From assembly GCA_041649895.1 (NCBI GenBank), contig JBAZMG010000002.1:1-30868 (forward strand): a stretch of DNA of 30,868 nt, read 5' to 3'. Both the position numbers and the translations under genes were made by a program. Of this stretch, positions 20,951 to 28,393 are shown in pieces. A model generated the notes under the pieces. It made no database searches and was not told the origin of the DNA. It was given only the letters and a program-made list of their open reading frames with translations. Every line of letters starts with the position of its first letter. Within the stretch, counting starts at the first letter, position 1. Source of the DNA: STD1-204 sp041649895. Its GTDB lineage: Bacteria; Patescibacteriota; Minisyncoccia; Minisyncoccales; Minisyncoccaceae.

Positions 20951-22762
20951 TTAATAAAGTTTAGCTTTTATTCTCCTCACTCCCGCACTTGAACTTTCCT
21001 CTTTAATTATCTTAAAATTACCGAGTGTTCCCGTTTTCTCCACGTGTGGTCCGGCACAAATCTCTTTAGAAAACTCTTCTCCGGTCCGCGGATTGAATAT
21101 GGTCCAAACATTTACGATATCGGGATATTTTTCCTTAAAAAACGCCAACGCGCCCGATTCCAGAGCCTGCTTTATCGGCATCTCTTCTCTCTTTACCGAC
21201 AAATCTTCTTTTATTTTTTGATTAACCAAATCTTCCACTTGTTGTATTTGTTCCGGCGTCATCTTTTGGCCATACGAAAAATCAAATCTCAATCTTTCCA
21301 TATTTATATCCGACCCCATTTGCTTCACGCTTTCGCCCAAAACCCTGCGCAAGGCCGCGTGCAATAAATGCGTGGCGGTATGTAATTTCGCACCCTCCTC
21401 GCCAGCGTCCTTGCCCACGCCCCCGAATTTCTTTTCCGCTCCCACGCGGGATAATTCCTGATGTTTTTTTAACCGTTCCTCAAAGCCCTGCTTGTCTACG
21501 CTAAACCCGCGCTCGGCCGCTATTTCTTCGGTTAACTCAAGAGGGAAACCATAGCTTTGATATAGGTCAAAAACTTCTTCACTCGTTAATGTTTGCGAAT
21601 GCTTTAATTCCAATAATTCTTCTATTTTTTTCAATCCGATGGATAAAGTTTTTTCAAACTTCTTTTCTTCTTCCATTACGCCCGCTTTGATGCTTGCTTC
21701 ATTCTTCGATAATTCGGGATAAACATTTTTGTATTTTTCAATTGTTAATTCGATTAGCGGAAGTAAAAAACTTTGTTCCAAGCCTATTAATTTTCCATAT
21801 CTGATCGCGCGCCTTAAAATCCTTCTTAAAACATATCCTTGTCCCAGGTTTGATGGAATCACTCCTTCGCTTAATAAAAATGTCGCGGAGCGCGCGTGGT
21901 CGGCAATCACTCTGAATGTTTTTTTGTTTTCCTCGTACGATTTGCCGGACATTTGTTCTATCTTTTCGATTATCGGCAAAAAAATATCGGTTTCGTACGC
22001 GGATTTTTTTTCATTAAGCAAGGAAACCAAGCGCTCAAACCCAATACCCGTATCAATATTGGTTTGGGGCAATAATTCGTATTCGCATGCTTCGTTTTTA
22101 TTGTATTGCATAAAAACAAGATTCCAAATCTCCACGAATCTTTTGCAAAATTCGCAAGATGGGCCACAGCCTTCTTTTCCGCAACCGAATTTTTCTCCGC
22201 GGTCGTAATGTATTTCCGAGCACGGCCCGCAAGGCCCCACCGATGATACCGGTCCCCAAAAATTATCTTCCTTGCCGAATTCCTTGATGTGTTCAGCGGG
22301 AATCCCGTTCGCGAGCCAGATTCGCGCCGCTTCTTCGTCTTTCGCGATATTTCCTTCTCCTTTAAAGATCGTGACAGTGAATTTTGATTTGTCCATTCCA
22401 AGCTCTCCCACTAAAAAATCCAAAGCGAATTTTATAGCGCCTTCCTTAAAATATCCTTTATCGTCCTCACCGATAGACCAATTGCCTAGCATCTCAAAAA
22501 AAGTATGGTGCGTGTCGTCGCCGATCTCTTCAATATCGCCCGTTCGAAAACACTTTTGGCAACTTGCCAAATGCCGGGTGCCAAAATCAGCGACAGAATC
22601 TTTTTTTCCCGACAAATAAAGCGAAAATTGTTGCATTCCCGCGGTAGTGAAAAGCACCGATGGATCGGTCGGCAAAAGCGAAGAAGAAGGAACTATTTTG
22701 TGCCCTCTCGCGAGAAAGAAATCAAGAAATTTTTGGCGAAGCTCTTCGGATGTGATTGTCAT
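20951..22762 (-). CDS. alaS: Alanyl-tRNA synthetase, short form without C-Ala domain
   Basis: Charges tRNA-Ala with alanine. The class II catalytic core occupies residues about 1-240 (motif 1 region PSVLFTTAGMQQF, motif 2 region CFRTGDIEEIGDDTHHTFFE). The middle domain holds IADHARSATFLLSEGVIPSN and GQGYVLRRILRRAIRYG. The editing domain is at about 440-603 with the zinc ligands HTATH and CAGPH. It stops at SSAGVRRIKAKLY, about 603 residues against some 870 in most bacteria, so the C-Ala/DHHA1 region is absent. A four-cysteine insert (CGKEGCGPSCEFC) lies in the catalytic domain. I chose the ATG at 22762; a TTG at 22780 is upstream of the predicted transcript start. Confidence 0.95.
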   Translation of the reverse strand: MTITSEELRQKFLDFFLARGHKIVPSSSLLPTDPSVLFTTAGMQQFSLYLSGKKDSVADFGTRHLASCQKCFRTGDIEEIGDDTHHTFFEMLGNWSIGEDDKGYFKEGAIKFALDFLVGELGMDKSKFTVTIFKGEGNIAKDEEAARIWLANGIPAEHIKEFGKEDNFWGPVSSVGPCGPCSEIHYDRGEKFGCGKEGCGPSCEFCKRFVEIWNLVFMQYNKNEACEYELLPQTNIDTGIGFERLVSLLNEKKSAYETDIFLPIIEKIEQMSGKSYEENKKTFRVIADHARSATFLLSEGVIPSNLGQGYVLRRILRRAIRYGKLIGLEQSFLLPLIELTIEKYKNVYPELSKNEASIKAGVMEEEKKFEKTLSIGLKKIEELLELKHSQTLTSEEVFDLYQSYGFPLELTEEIAAERGFSVDKQGFEERLKKHQELSRVGAEKKFGGVGKDAGEEGAKLHTATHLLHAALRRVLGESVKQMGSDINMERLRFDFSYGQKMTPEQIQQVEDLVNQKIKEDLSVKREEMPIKQALESGALAFFKEKYPDIVNVWTIFNPRTGEEFSKEICAGPHVEKTGTLGNFKIIKEESSSAGVRRIKAKLY

Positions 22763-22770
22763 ATACGTAT

Positions 22771-22799
22771 AAAATACCAAATCACAAGGGATTGGTCAA
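22771..22799 (-). promoter_or_regulatory. Promoter of alaS, leaderless
   Basis: -35 TTGACC (22799-22794), 17 bp, -10 TATTTT (22776-22771). The -10 ends 8 nt before the ATG at 22762, so the predicted leader is 1-3 nt. Confidence 0.65.
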
Positions 22800-22807
22800 C
22801 TTAAATT

Positions 22808-22842
22808 GAATGAAAACAAAAAGGCCGCGCAACGCGGCCTTT
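22808..22842 (-). terminator. Intrinsic terminator of the MscS-type gene
   Basis: Arms AAAGGCCGCG (22820-22829) and CGCGGCCTTT (22833-22842), 3-nt loop, followed on the minus strand by TTGTTTT. A very stable GC-rich stem. Confidence 0.85.
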
Positions 22843-22874
22843 CTAATTCTTGATTCTTTATTCTTACTTCCTTG

Positions 22875-22900
22875 CCCTCCGTAGCTTTAGCGAAGGAGGG
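22875..22900. repeat. GC-rich palindromic element downstream of the MscS-type gene
   Basis: Outer arms CCCTCC (22875-22880) and GGAGGG (22895-22900), inner GCT/AGC (22884-22891). It shares the GTAGCT core and overall plan with 13451-13482, so the two are likely members of one dispersed repeat family. Confidence 0.65.
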
Positions 22901-22911
22901 TTGATTCTGAA

Positions 22912-23592
22912 TTACTTGTTTTCTATCTTTCTGCGAGCTTCTTCCAATAGTCTTGCGGCCATATCTTTGCCACCCAAGCCAAAGGATAAACCAAGGGCCA
23001 AAGCGAGCATAGCGATAAAGCCGGTAATCAACGAGTTAACAACAGCAGGAGCTATTTCCAATTGGGACAAAGCAGCCAATACGGCAAAAACGTAAATTGC
23101 AACTTTGATAACAGAGCCCAAGAAATTGACCATACTTACTCCCATTTTCTTTACCATTGCTTTCATTATCTTTTCCAAGATGTCGGCAATCACGATAGCA
23201 ACTACTAAGATGATAATCGCAATAATCAAGTTGGGAAGCCACAATACCAATTTTTGCAACATTGAAGCAAAGGCGCTCCATTGCAGGATGTCAGTCGCGA
23301 CCAACAAAAAGACGATTACAAGGATCCATTTTACGATGGCGCCGATAAAATCAGATGGCGATACGGCGATCTCCGCTTTTTCCAACGCGTCTTTCCAACC
23401 GGTGCGGCTAAAAAGCTCGTCAAACTTTATAGTACTAAGTATCCTGGCAATTATTTTGCCTATCCAGATGGAAATAATCCAACCGATAATGAAAACTACG
23501 ATAGCGGCCAAAAGTGTCGGTAAAAACGTTATGACGTTTTCCCAAGCAACTTGCAGAGCTTGTAGTGTTAACGTTGACCAGTCCTGAATCAT
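22912..23592 (-). CDS. TM-helix repeat protein, MscS-channel related
   Basis: A 226-residue membrane protein with about four or five helices. It carries two copies of the conserved TM-helix pattern found in CmpX/MscS-like small-conductance channels: FLPTLLAAIVVFIIGWIISI with KIIARIL after it, and WLPNLIIAIIILVVAIVIAD with ILEKIMK after it. The last helix GFIAMLALALGLSFGLGGKD, then MAARLLEEARRK, resembles the pore-lining end of these proteins. It lacks the beta-rich cytoplasmic domain of true MscS, so channel activity is uncertain. The ATG has AAGGA about 7 nt upstream. An extended -10 promoter (23705-23713) gives a leader of about 105 nt. Confidence 0.75.
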   Translation of the reverse strand: MIQDWSTLTLQALQVAWENVITFLPTLLAAIVVFIIGWIISIWIGKIIARILSTIKFDELFSRTGWKDALEKAEIAVSPSDFIGAIVKWILVIVFLLVATDILQWSAFASMLQKLVLWLPNLIIAIIILVVAIVIADILEKIMKAMVKKMGVSMVNFLGSVIKVAIYVFAVLAALSQLEIAPAVVNSLITGFIAMLALALGLSFGLGGKDMAARLLEEARRKIENK

Positions 23593-23704
23593 ATTTTTGT
23601 CCTTTTTCCTTTAATTTTTACCGAAAATGCCGTTAAATAAGCAAATTAGACAAAAAGAAAGGCTAAAAAGATGTTATTTTTTATTAATATAATTCGATAC
23701 TGAA

Positions 23705-23713
23705 ATTATACCA
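23705..23713 (-). promoter_or_regulatory. Extended -10 promoter of the MscS-type gene
   Basis: TGGTATAAT (23713-23705), a perfect -10 with extended TG and no recognisable -35. It follows directly after the T-run of the putative TerC terminator. Confidence 0.6.
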
Positions 23714-23720
23714 TAAAAGA

Positions 23721-23755
23721 CAAAAAAGGATACCCCGGTTATCAACAGGTCGGGT
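23721..23755 (-). terminator. Weak intrinsic terminator after the TerC-family gene
   Basis: A short imperfect CCCG/CGGG stem (about 23733-23754) with a long loop is followed on the minus strand by CCTTTTTTG. Position and T-run fit a terminator; the stem is poor. Confidence 0.4.
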
Positions 23756-23758
23756 TTT

Positions 23759-24685
23759 TCAGTCTTTTGCCCCGTTTCTCTTGTTCTCGTTCATTGAAGC
23801 TATAAAAACAACGATCAGGATCGAAATGGTGACAAGCGGGGCAACCCAAAACGGAAACTCGTGCCCAAAGCTCTCCATAAGCATTATAACTCCCAAAAAT
23901 CCAATGGAATACATTGCTCCATTCTTCAAATACGCGAATTTTTCAACAAAACGCAACCCTCTTATCGTAAGATCTCTGACCACGAATGCTCCCAAACCGT
24001 TACCGATAATGATCAAGGGCACTGACATTGTAAAGGCAAAAGCCCCGATGACTCCGTCGATCGAAAAAGAAGCATCCAATATCTCCAAATATAAGATCTT
24101 GCTCCAGGCGCTCAAATGTTCGGAGATCAACTCTTTTTCCGTTTCTTCGGCATTCTTTTTGAATCCGTCCGTTATGAAAAAAGCCGATATTCCCACGGAA
24201 GCGGCCAAAGCCAAGATCGGATTTTCTTTTAAGGCCAAAAAAATGATAAATGTCGTAAACAAAGAAGCGATGGCGTAAAACCACACTCCTTGTTTTTTAA
24301 TGAATTTCTCGGTTTTCAAAAGAAAATTCTTTTCCTCCAGAAACAGCCAAGATAAAAACACCAAAAACAAATACGCGCCTCCGCCCAGGAGTAATAAAGG
24401 TTTTGAAGTGTCAAGCGATTGTTTAACGGTTTCGTCGCCGGAAAAAACCGCGGAAAAGACCTGGGGAAAATTGAGAGAGGGGCTCGAAAGCCAGACCAAA
24501 AGAAAAGGTAAAATTCCCCTGACTATTACGACCGCGAAAAGCATTCCCCAAACCAAAAAGATTTTTCTGAACTTGGGAGCCATCGTCTTCAAAACCCCGG
24601 CGTTTACAATAGCGTTGTCCACACTGCTTACAACCTCAAAAACGCACAATCCCAAAACCGTTAAGATTATTTCGAGTATTGCCAT
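23759..24685 (-). CDS. TerC/DUF475-family integral membrane protein
   Basis: A 308-residue protein with about eight or nine helices. The first helix ends in VFEVVSSVDNAIVNAGVLKT and a later one carries LEILDASFSIDGVIGAFAFT; these paired acidic D-N/D-G motifs are the signature of the TerC/LysE-like superfamily, and FRKIFLVWGMLFAVVIVRGI is typical of the DUF475 branch. TerC relatives in Bacillus are linked to manganese export and metal loading of secreted enzymes; carrying that role over here is inference. The ATG lies 2 nt after the stop of the secreted KNH/Kazal protein, so the two are almost surely co-translated. Confidence 0.8.
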   Translation of the reverse strand: MAILEIILTVLGLCVFEVVSSVDNAIVNAGVLKTMAPKFRKIFLVWGMLFAVVIVRGILPFLLVWLSSPSLNFPQVFSAVFSGDETVKQSLDTSKPLLLLGGGAYLFLVFLSWLFLEEKNFLLKTEKFIKKQGVWFYAIASLFTTFIIFLALKENPILALAASVGISAFFITDGFKKNAEETEKELISEHLSAWSKILYLEILDASFSIDGVIGAFAFTMSVPLIIIGNGLGAFVVRDLTIRGLRFVEKFAYLKNGAMYSIGFLGVIMLMESFGHEFPFWVAPLVTISILIVVFIASMNENKRNGAKD

Positions 24686-24687
24686 AC

Positions 24688-25962
24688 TCAGTTTTTATTT
24701 GATTGCATTACTGCCAATAGAGATAATAATACCCTTATGAGCTCGTCGCGGGTCATTTGATCTAAGGGTTTATCGATAGTGATCGAACCCAACTTTTGCG
24801 ATGTATTTTCCGGCTCCGGGGTTTTGGCGGAACAACTGGCATCTGTGCCTCCGTTTATTCCCTTGCAGACCCACGTCCAGGGAGAGTATTTGCTTACCGT
24901 GCCCGCGATCCCCGACTGACAGAGTCCGGAAGATGGCCGAGTAGTTGCTGTTTTTAACGAAGCTGAACCGCAAACACCGTTAATTTTGCTTGTGCATTCC
25001 CCAACATAACTTATCTCGGCAACGTCGTTTTTCGCGTAACATTCGTTCGGATAGGTCTTTCCATTCTTTCCGCAAACCGGAGCGTATTGTTGCGTGCAAT
25101 AGACCGGCTTTCTGATCTTTATCTTGCTCAACACCGCGCACGAGGAAGACCCGTGAGAGCTTTGATCGCTCGCTTCAGGGTGTGAACAGGAAACGAGTTC
25201 ATACCCATCGGGTATTTTCGTTGGCGGACAAAAATCTTCCGCCCAATATTCAATTGAATCCGGACTATCAATGGTACCGGTATAAGAAATTATTTCTGTG
25301 GCCTTGAATTTTAATTTTAGCGCTTTGTTCGGATCATTGGCCGAGCATTTTACTCCGCTACATTTCCAATTCCAATTACCATCATTCGACTGCGTCCCGT
25401 AAACTTGTGGAGTAGCGCAAACACCTCTGTCTGCCGCGTCTTCGTAAACGGAAACTTCTTCAGTCAGTTCTCCGAAATTACATAAGCCTGTTGTGGGAAC
25501 AACGGAAAAACTCTGCCCCATACTAGATCCGCAAATCCCATCGGTGGTCAATCTCAATGTAATATAATTGTCGCTTTGGCTACTTAGATCCAAAAATGAT
25601 CCGGTCGACGCGTAATAACTTTTGTAGGAAACCAGTATCTTATATTTTCCATTGTCAGTTAACGCGTTTTTGCATGGTCCGTCCTTTAAAATGGAAAAGG
25701 CTAATTTCTTCGCTTCTATCGGAGCGGTACCGAGAAGGCATGATCCCGCGGTCCTACCTTCGCCATAGATCAAATTGACTGACACCGGACCGTTTAAATT
25801 GCCGTTATAATCCCAAGTGGCGACGTAGGTTTGCCCGGCCAAAAATATCTCTCCCCCAACGGGGTATGTGATCTTTATCCAGGTTGTCTCCGCGGAAAAT
25901 ACCGCCGGCAAAGATAATAGAAAAAAAAGAATCGCGATCAAAAAAAATTGGTGTTTTTTCAT
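24688..25962 (-). CDS. Secreted multidomain protein with KNH-like and Kazal-like domains
   Basis: A 424-residue exported protein. Signal peptide: residues 1-24, ending VFSA. Residues 28-137 resemble the Kre9/KNH (Ser-Thr-rich anchor) domain, with ITYPVGGEIFLAGQTYVATW. Residues about 143-208 and 330-378 are Cys-containing repeats of the type GVCGSA ... GLC ... WTWVCKG ... GGTDASCSA. Residues 289-323 match a minimal Kazal inhibitor pattern: C289, C297 in YAPVCG, NGKTYPNEC with C308, then C323. A C-terminal helix (DQMTRDELIRVLLSLLAVMQ) resembles tails seen on many CPR surface proteins. Protease inhibition is possible but unproven. Second gene of an operon with the GPY-repeat gene (34 nt upstream) and TerC. 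Confidence 0.72.
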   Translation of the reverse strand: MKKHQFFLIAILFFLLSLPAVFSAETTWIKITYPVGGEIFLAGQTYVATWDYNGNLNGPVSVNLIYGEGRTAGSCLLGTAPIEAKKLAFSILKDGPCKNALTDNGKYKILVSYKSYYASTGSFLDLSSQSDNYITLRLTTDGICGSSMGQSFSVVPTTGLCNFGELTEEVSVYEDAADRGVCATPQVYGTQSNDGNWNWKCSGVKCSANDPNKALKLKFKATEIISYTGTIDSPDSIEYWAEDFCPPTKIPDGYELVSCSHPEASDQSSHGSSSCAVLSKIKIRKPVYCTQQYAPVCGKNGKTYPNECYAKNDVAEISYVGECTSKINGVCGSASLKTATTRPSSGLCQSGIAGTVSKYSPWTWVCKGINGGTDASCSAKTPEPENTSQKLGSITIDKPLDQMTRDELIRVLLSLLAVMQSNKN

Positions 25963-25996
25963 ATTTATTTAAAATAAAAATTGATTTCTTTGAGTA

Positions 25997-26944
25997 TTAA
26001 TAAAGATCCGGCTCGACGGCAACGAACCACTTCCCTTCTTCCTGGTAAGTAAAGGCTATTTTCTTCCGAGACATCGCTCCGGTAATGTATTCTCTCTTGT
26101 ATGGACCGTAAACCTTGCTGCTTGTGGAAATATAACCGCGCCCGTCTTTCGTGAAATAAAAAGAGATGATCTTACTGTTCGGTAAAATATTAATTGATTG
26201 ATAGGGTCCGAATGTCAGATCATTTACATTGGCATAAGCTTCCTGGCCCTCAAGATAAGCGAAAGCAAAGCCGTTGTTGAATAACGCGATAGGGGTTGCC
26301 TTGGAATACGGGCCGTAAACCTTCTCGTTAAAATTGACATACTTATCGCCGGAATCATAATAAATGTAAGCAACCCCGAGCTCAGTGGCCAAAACTTTTT
26401 CTATGTTCTCATAGGGTCCGCTTTCTTCGCCATTGATAACGAGATAATTTTGTCCGTCTTTGTTGTATCCGAAAATAAAATTGCTATTGGAGACCGAAAC
26501 TGAAAAAACCTTATTGTATGGTCCATATTCCTTATTCTTTATGTTCACGTACCATTGTCCACCCTTCAAGAAAGCGAAACCGAGTCCGGTATCGGAAACC
26601 GAAAGATTCGCGACTCCCTCGTACGGTCCGGATATGCTGTTAGTCATATTTATCCACCATTCCGCTTTTTGGTCCTGATACGCGAAAGCAAATCTTTTGT
26701 CCGCGACCGAAGCAAGAACCGTATTCGCGTACGGTCCGTAAACTTTTGTATTTATATTTATATAGCTTCCGCTCGGTTCTTTATAGGTAATGGCAAAATT
26801 ATTTTCAGAGACATATATCGTGGGATTTTGAGCGTACGGCCCCAAAATATTTTCTTTCTTTTTGTTAAAGAAAGTAAAGTAAGCGACCACGCCGATCACT
26901 ATCAGTCCGACCATTATTATCTTCAATAGATTTTTTTGCTCCAT
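25997..26944 (-). CDS. Membrane-anchored GPY-repeat protein, probably beta-propeller
   Basis: One N-terminal membrane helix (about residues 8-26, KIIMVGLIVIGVVAYFTFF) followed by eight tandem repeats with a strict 34-36-residue period. Each begins with GPY (residues 35, 70, 106, 141, 176, 211, 246 and 280), and between them runs a pattern like FGFAYLKDGQWYVNINGKVY. The composition of four short beta strands per unit suggests an eight-bladed propeller or a beta-solenoid on the cell surface. No named family is recognised. It is the first gene of the operon with the KNH/Kazal and TerC genes; an extended -10 promoter lies some 80 nt upstream. No SD. Confidence 0.65.
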   Translation of the reverse strand: MEQKNLLKIIMVGLIVIGVVAYFTFFNKKKENILGPYAQNPTIYVSENNFAITYKEPSGSYININTKVYGPYANTVLASVADKRFAFAYQDQKAEWWINMTNSISGPYEGVANLSVSDTGLGFAFLKGGQWYVNIKNKEYGPYNKVFSVSVSNSNFIFGYNKDGQNYLVINGEESGPYENIEKVLATELGVAYIYYDSGDKYVNFNEKVYGPYSKATPIALFNNGFAFAYLEGQEAYANVNDLTFGPYQSINILPNSKIISFYFTKDGRGYISTSSKVYGPYKREYITGAMSRKKIAFTYQEEGKWFVAVEPDLY

Positions 26945-26976
26945 AGCGTTAAAACTTTTTCGTCTTTGCTATTTTT

Positions 26977-27018
26977 TGATTCTTTCTTCTTGCTTCTTAA
27001 TTCTTGATTCGTAATTCT
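26977..27018. repeat. GAATCAAG/GAATTAAG low-complexity leader repeat
   Basis: The minus strand reads runs of GAATCAAG, GAATTAAG and GCAAGAAG. Similar runs occur at 19326-19352, 19404-19431 and 22845-22868, always between genes, mostly in 5' leaders after an extended -10 promoter. Confidence 0.6.
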
Positions 27019-27024
27019 ATTTAT

Positions 27025-27033
27025 ATTATACCA
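27025..27033 (-). promoter_or_regulatory. Extended -10 promoter of the GPY-repeat operon
   Basis: TGGTATAAT (27033-27025). The transcript then runs through a leader of GAATCAAGAATTAAGAAG-type repeats (26977-27018), much like the pilin array leader. Confidence 0.6.
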
Positions 27034-27044
27034 AACATTTTAAA

Positions 27045-27082
27045 AAAAACAAACAAAAAATGGCTTGATGTTATCTCGCCAT
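27045..27082 (-). terminator. Intrinsic terminator of the 285-residue gene
   Basis: ATGGC (27082-27078) pairs with GCCAT (27064-27060), long loop, followed on the minus strand by TTTTTGTTTG. It resembles the terminator at 28033-28057. Confidence 0.6.
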
Positions 27083-27097
27083 ATCGGATCATGGGCA

Positions 27098-27955
27098 TCA
27101 TTTTTTGGAAGGCGCATTATCCCGGAAAAATTCTTTAAGTTCGATTTTTGCGGAATCCTCGGCTGGCAAAGAAAATACAAGCCTTCGCGATTTCTCGATT
27201 TTAATAGAAGTTTCGAATAGCGATATGACCGCGTCCTTACGCCTCTCATCATCGAAGTCGTACAGCCTTCCGAAAGCAATAATGACGTCCTTAAAAGCAA
27301 ACTCTATGTTTGTTTTCAGGGCTTCGTTTATAACTCGGAACTTTAATTTTTCGATTAGCGATGAGGAGGCAGAATTCCCGAGCTTTGTTACTGCGCTATA
27401 AAAAGCGATAATGTCCGCGAAAAACGATGATACCTGAACTCCTCGCTCAATCGTCAATACAATAAGATCGGTTTCCTTTTCCACCCTTCTATCGTACTCG
27501 TCCGGGAAGTTGAGATTAAAAATATAGAGGTAATGCTCGGGCTCATCAGCCATCTCCAGGAACGCTATTATTGCTTTTATTTTCAGATAACCGTCCGCAG
27601 CTCTGGCGACTAATAGGCGTTTTTCCATATCGTCGGCTTTCTTGAGTGCTTTTTCAAGCGCGATTTTTCCACTGCCCGGATCTTCTCGGAACGAAAAATA
27701 GTGTTCAAATGTACCCTCACGATCAAGCGCAATGTCGCGTATCTCGTAGTGATTAAATTTTTCAGTCCACCTTGAATGGTCAAAATAAAGGTCAGCCCAC
27801 CGCTCATTTGAATCGAGCCATTGAAGGACAGCTTCGTCGTTCTTAACCTTTTCCCATAACTCCGGGCTAATGCAAAGAGCTTTGTTGTCCGCCGAATGGC
27901 CACTATTCAGAATTTTCTTCAGCTCATCGATTAAAACACTTGTTCCGGTTTCCAC
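27098..27955 (-). CDS. Uncharacterised helical protein, about 285 residues
   Basis: Not recognised. Soluble, acidic and mostly helical, with a middle region (MEKRLLVARAADGYLKIKAI, then FLEMADEPEHYLYIFNLNF) that looks like stacked helical repeats and a final Lys/Arg-rich segment. No membrane segment. The frame opens at GTG 27964, but I prefer the GTG at 27955 because an SD-like AGGTGA lies 6 nt before it. A perfect leader hairpin and a strong promoter stand upstream, and a terminator follows the stop. It is transcribed alone and belongs to the SD-led single-gene group seen between 2.4 and 11 kb. Confidence 0.55.
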   Translation of the reverse strand: METGTSVLIDELKKILNSGHSADNKALCISPELWEKVKNDEAVLQWLDSNERWADLYFDHSRWTEKFNHYEIRDIALDREGTFEHYFSFREDPGSGKIALEKALKKADDMEKRLLVARAADGYLKIKAIIAFLEMADEPEHYLYIFNLNFPDEYDRRVEKETDLIVLTIERGVQVSSFFADIIAFYSAVTKLGNSASSSLIEKLKFRVINEALKTNIEFAFKDVIIAFGRLYDFDDERRKDAVISLFETSIKIEKSRRLVFSLPAEDSAKIELKEFFRDNAPSKK

Positions 27956-27978
27956 AGTATTCACCTGATAAGAACTAC

Positions 27979-27997
27979 TTACCCTCTTCTAGGGTAA
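27979..27997 (-). promoter_or_regulatory. Leader hairpin of the 285-residue gene
   Basis: TTACCCT (27979-27985) and AGGGTAA (27991-27997), perfect 7-bp stem, 5-nt loop, at the very 5' end of the predicted transcript. It may stabilise the mRNA. Confidence 0.5.
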
Positions 27998-28001
27998 TCA
28001 A

Positions 28002-28030
28002 ACAATAAAGTAAAAATGTTTGGATGTCAA
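28002..28030 (-). promoter_or_regulatory. Promoter of the 285-residue gene
   Basis: -35 TTGACA (28030-28025), 17 bp, -10 TATTGT (28007-28002). The -35 begins 2-3 nt after the T-run of the preceding terminator, a back-to-back arrangement. Confidence 0.75.
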
Positions 28031-28032
28031 AC

Positions 28033-28057
28033 AAAAAATGGCGATATTATTTCGCCA
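28033..28057 (-). terminator. Terminator overlapping the stop of the 76-residue gene
   Basis: TGGCGA (28057-28052) pairs with TCGCCA (28044-28039), followed on the minus strand by TTTTTTG. The TAA stop (28049-28047) is in the loop, so coding and termination overlap. Confidence 0.8.
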
Positions 28058-28277
28058 GTATTTCATTAGCCTCATCCCTCATATCTTTGTCGGCCAATTT
28101 AATCGCAAAAGGCTCTAATTCCTTTTGCATAAGATTTTTAATCACATCTGCCCTAATAAGGGCCGCCTCTTCCTTGCTTCCATCAGACCAATCATTGATC
28201 TTTCGCTCAGCGGCGGCGGTCGCCGCGGCGACACCCAATCTTCTTCGCTCTTCTTTTTCCTGTCGTGTTTCAACCAT
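28047..28277 (-). CDS. Small helical protein, 76 residues
   Basis: Not recognised. Highly charged and helical throughout (ETRQEKEERRRLGVAAATAA, then AERKINDWSDGSKEEAALIR), with no cysteines or membrane segment; it may act as a small coiled-coil partner. I chose the ATG at 28277, which has GGAG 9 nt upstream; the frame also opens at a TTG at 28292. A small AAAGG/CCTTT hairpin lies before the SD. The terminator begins inside the gene's last codons. It stands between two longer genes of unknown role in the same orientation but has its own signals. Confidence 0.55.
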   Translation of the reverse strand: MVETRQEKEERRRLGVAAATAAAERKINDWSDGSKEEAALIRADVIKNLMQKELEPFAIKLADKDMRDEANEILAK

Positions 28278-28393
28278 AAAGTACAACTCCAAAGGTTTAT
28301 CCCTTTAGTATTATGATGCTACCAAAAATCACTAAAAAAGTAAACAATAAAAATCCGCGAAAAAATAGTAACTCAAGCAATCAAACGCTGTAT

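Noticed and set aside
20826..20960. Possible integron attC site
   Set aside because: The imperfect palindrome is suggestive, but no GTTRRRY/RYYYAAC core pair is in place and no integrase or cassette is near.
28017..28033. TGTTTG/CAAACA hairpin resembling the AATGTTT family
   Set aside because: Only 6 bp, and it lies across the TTGACA promoter box of the downstream gene; likely coincidence.
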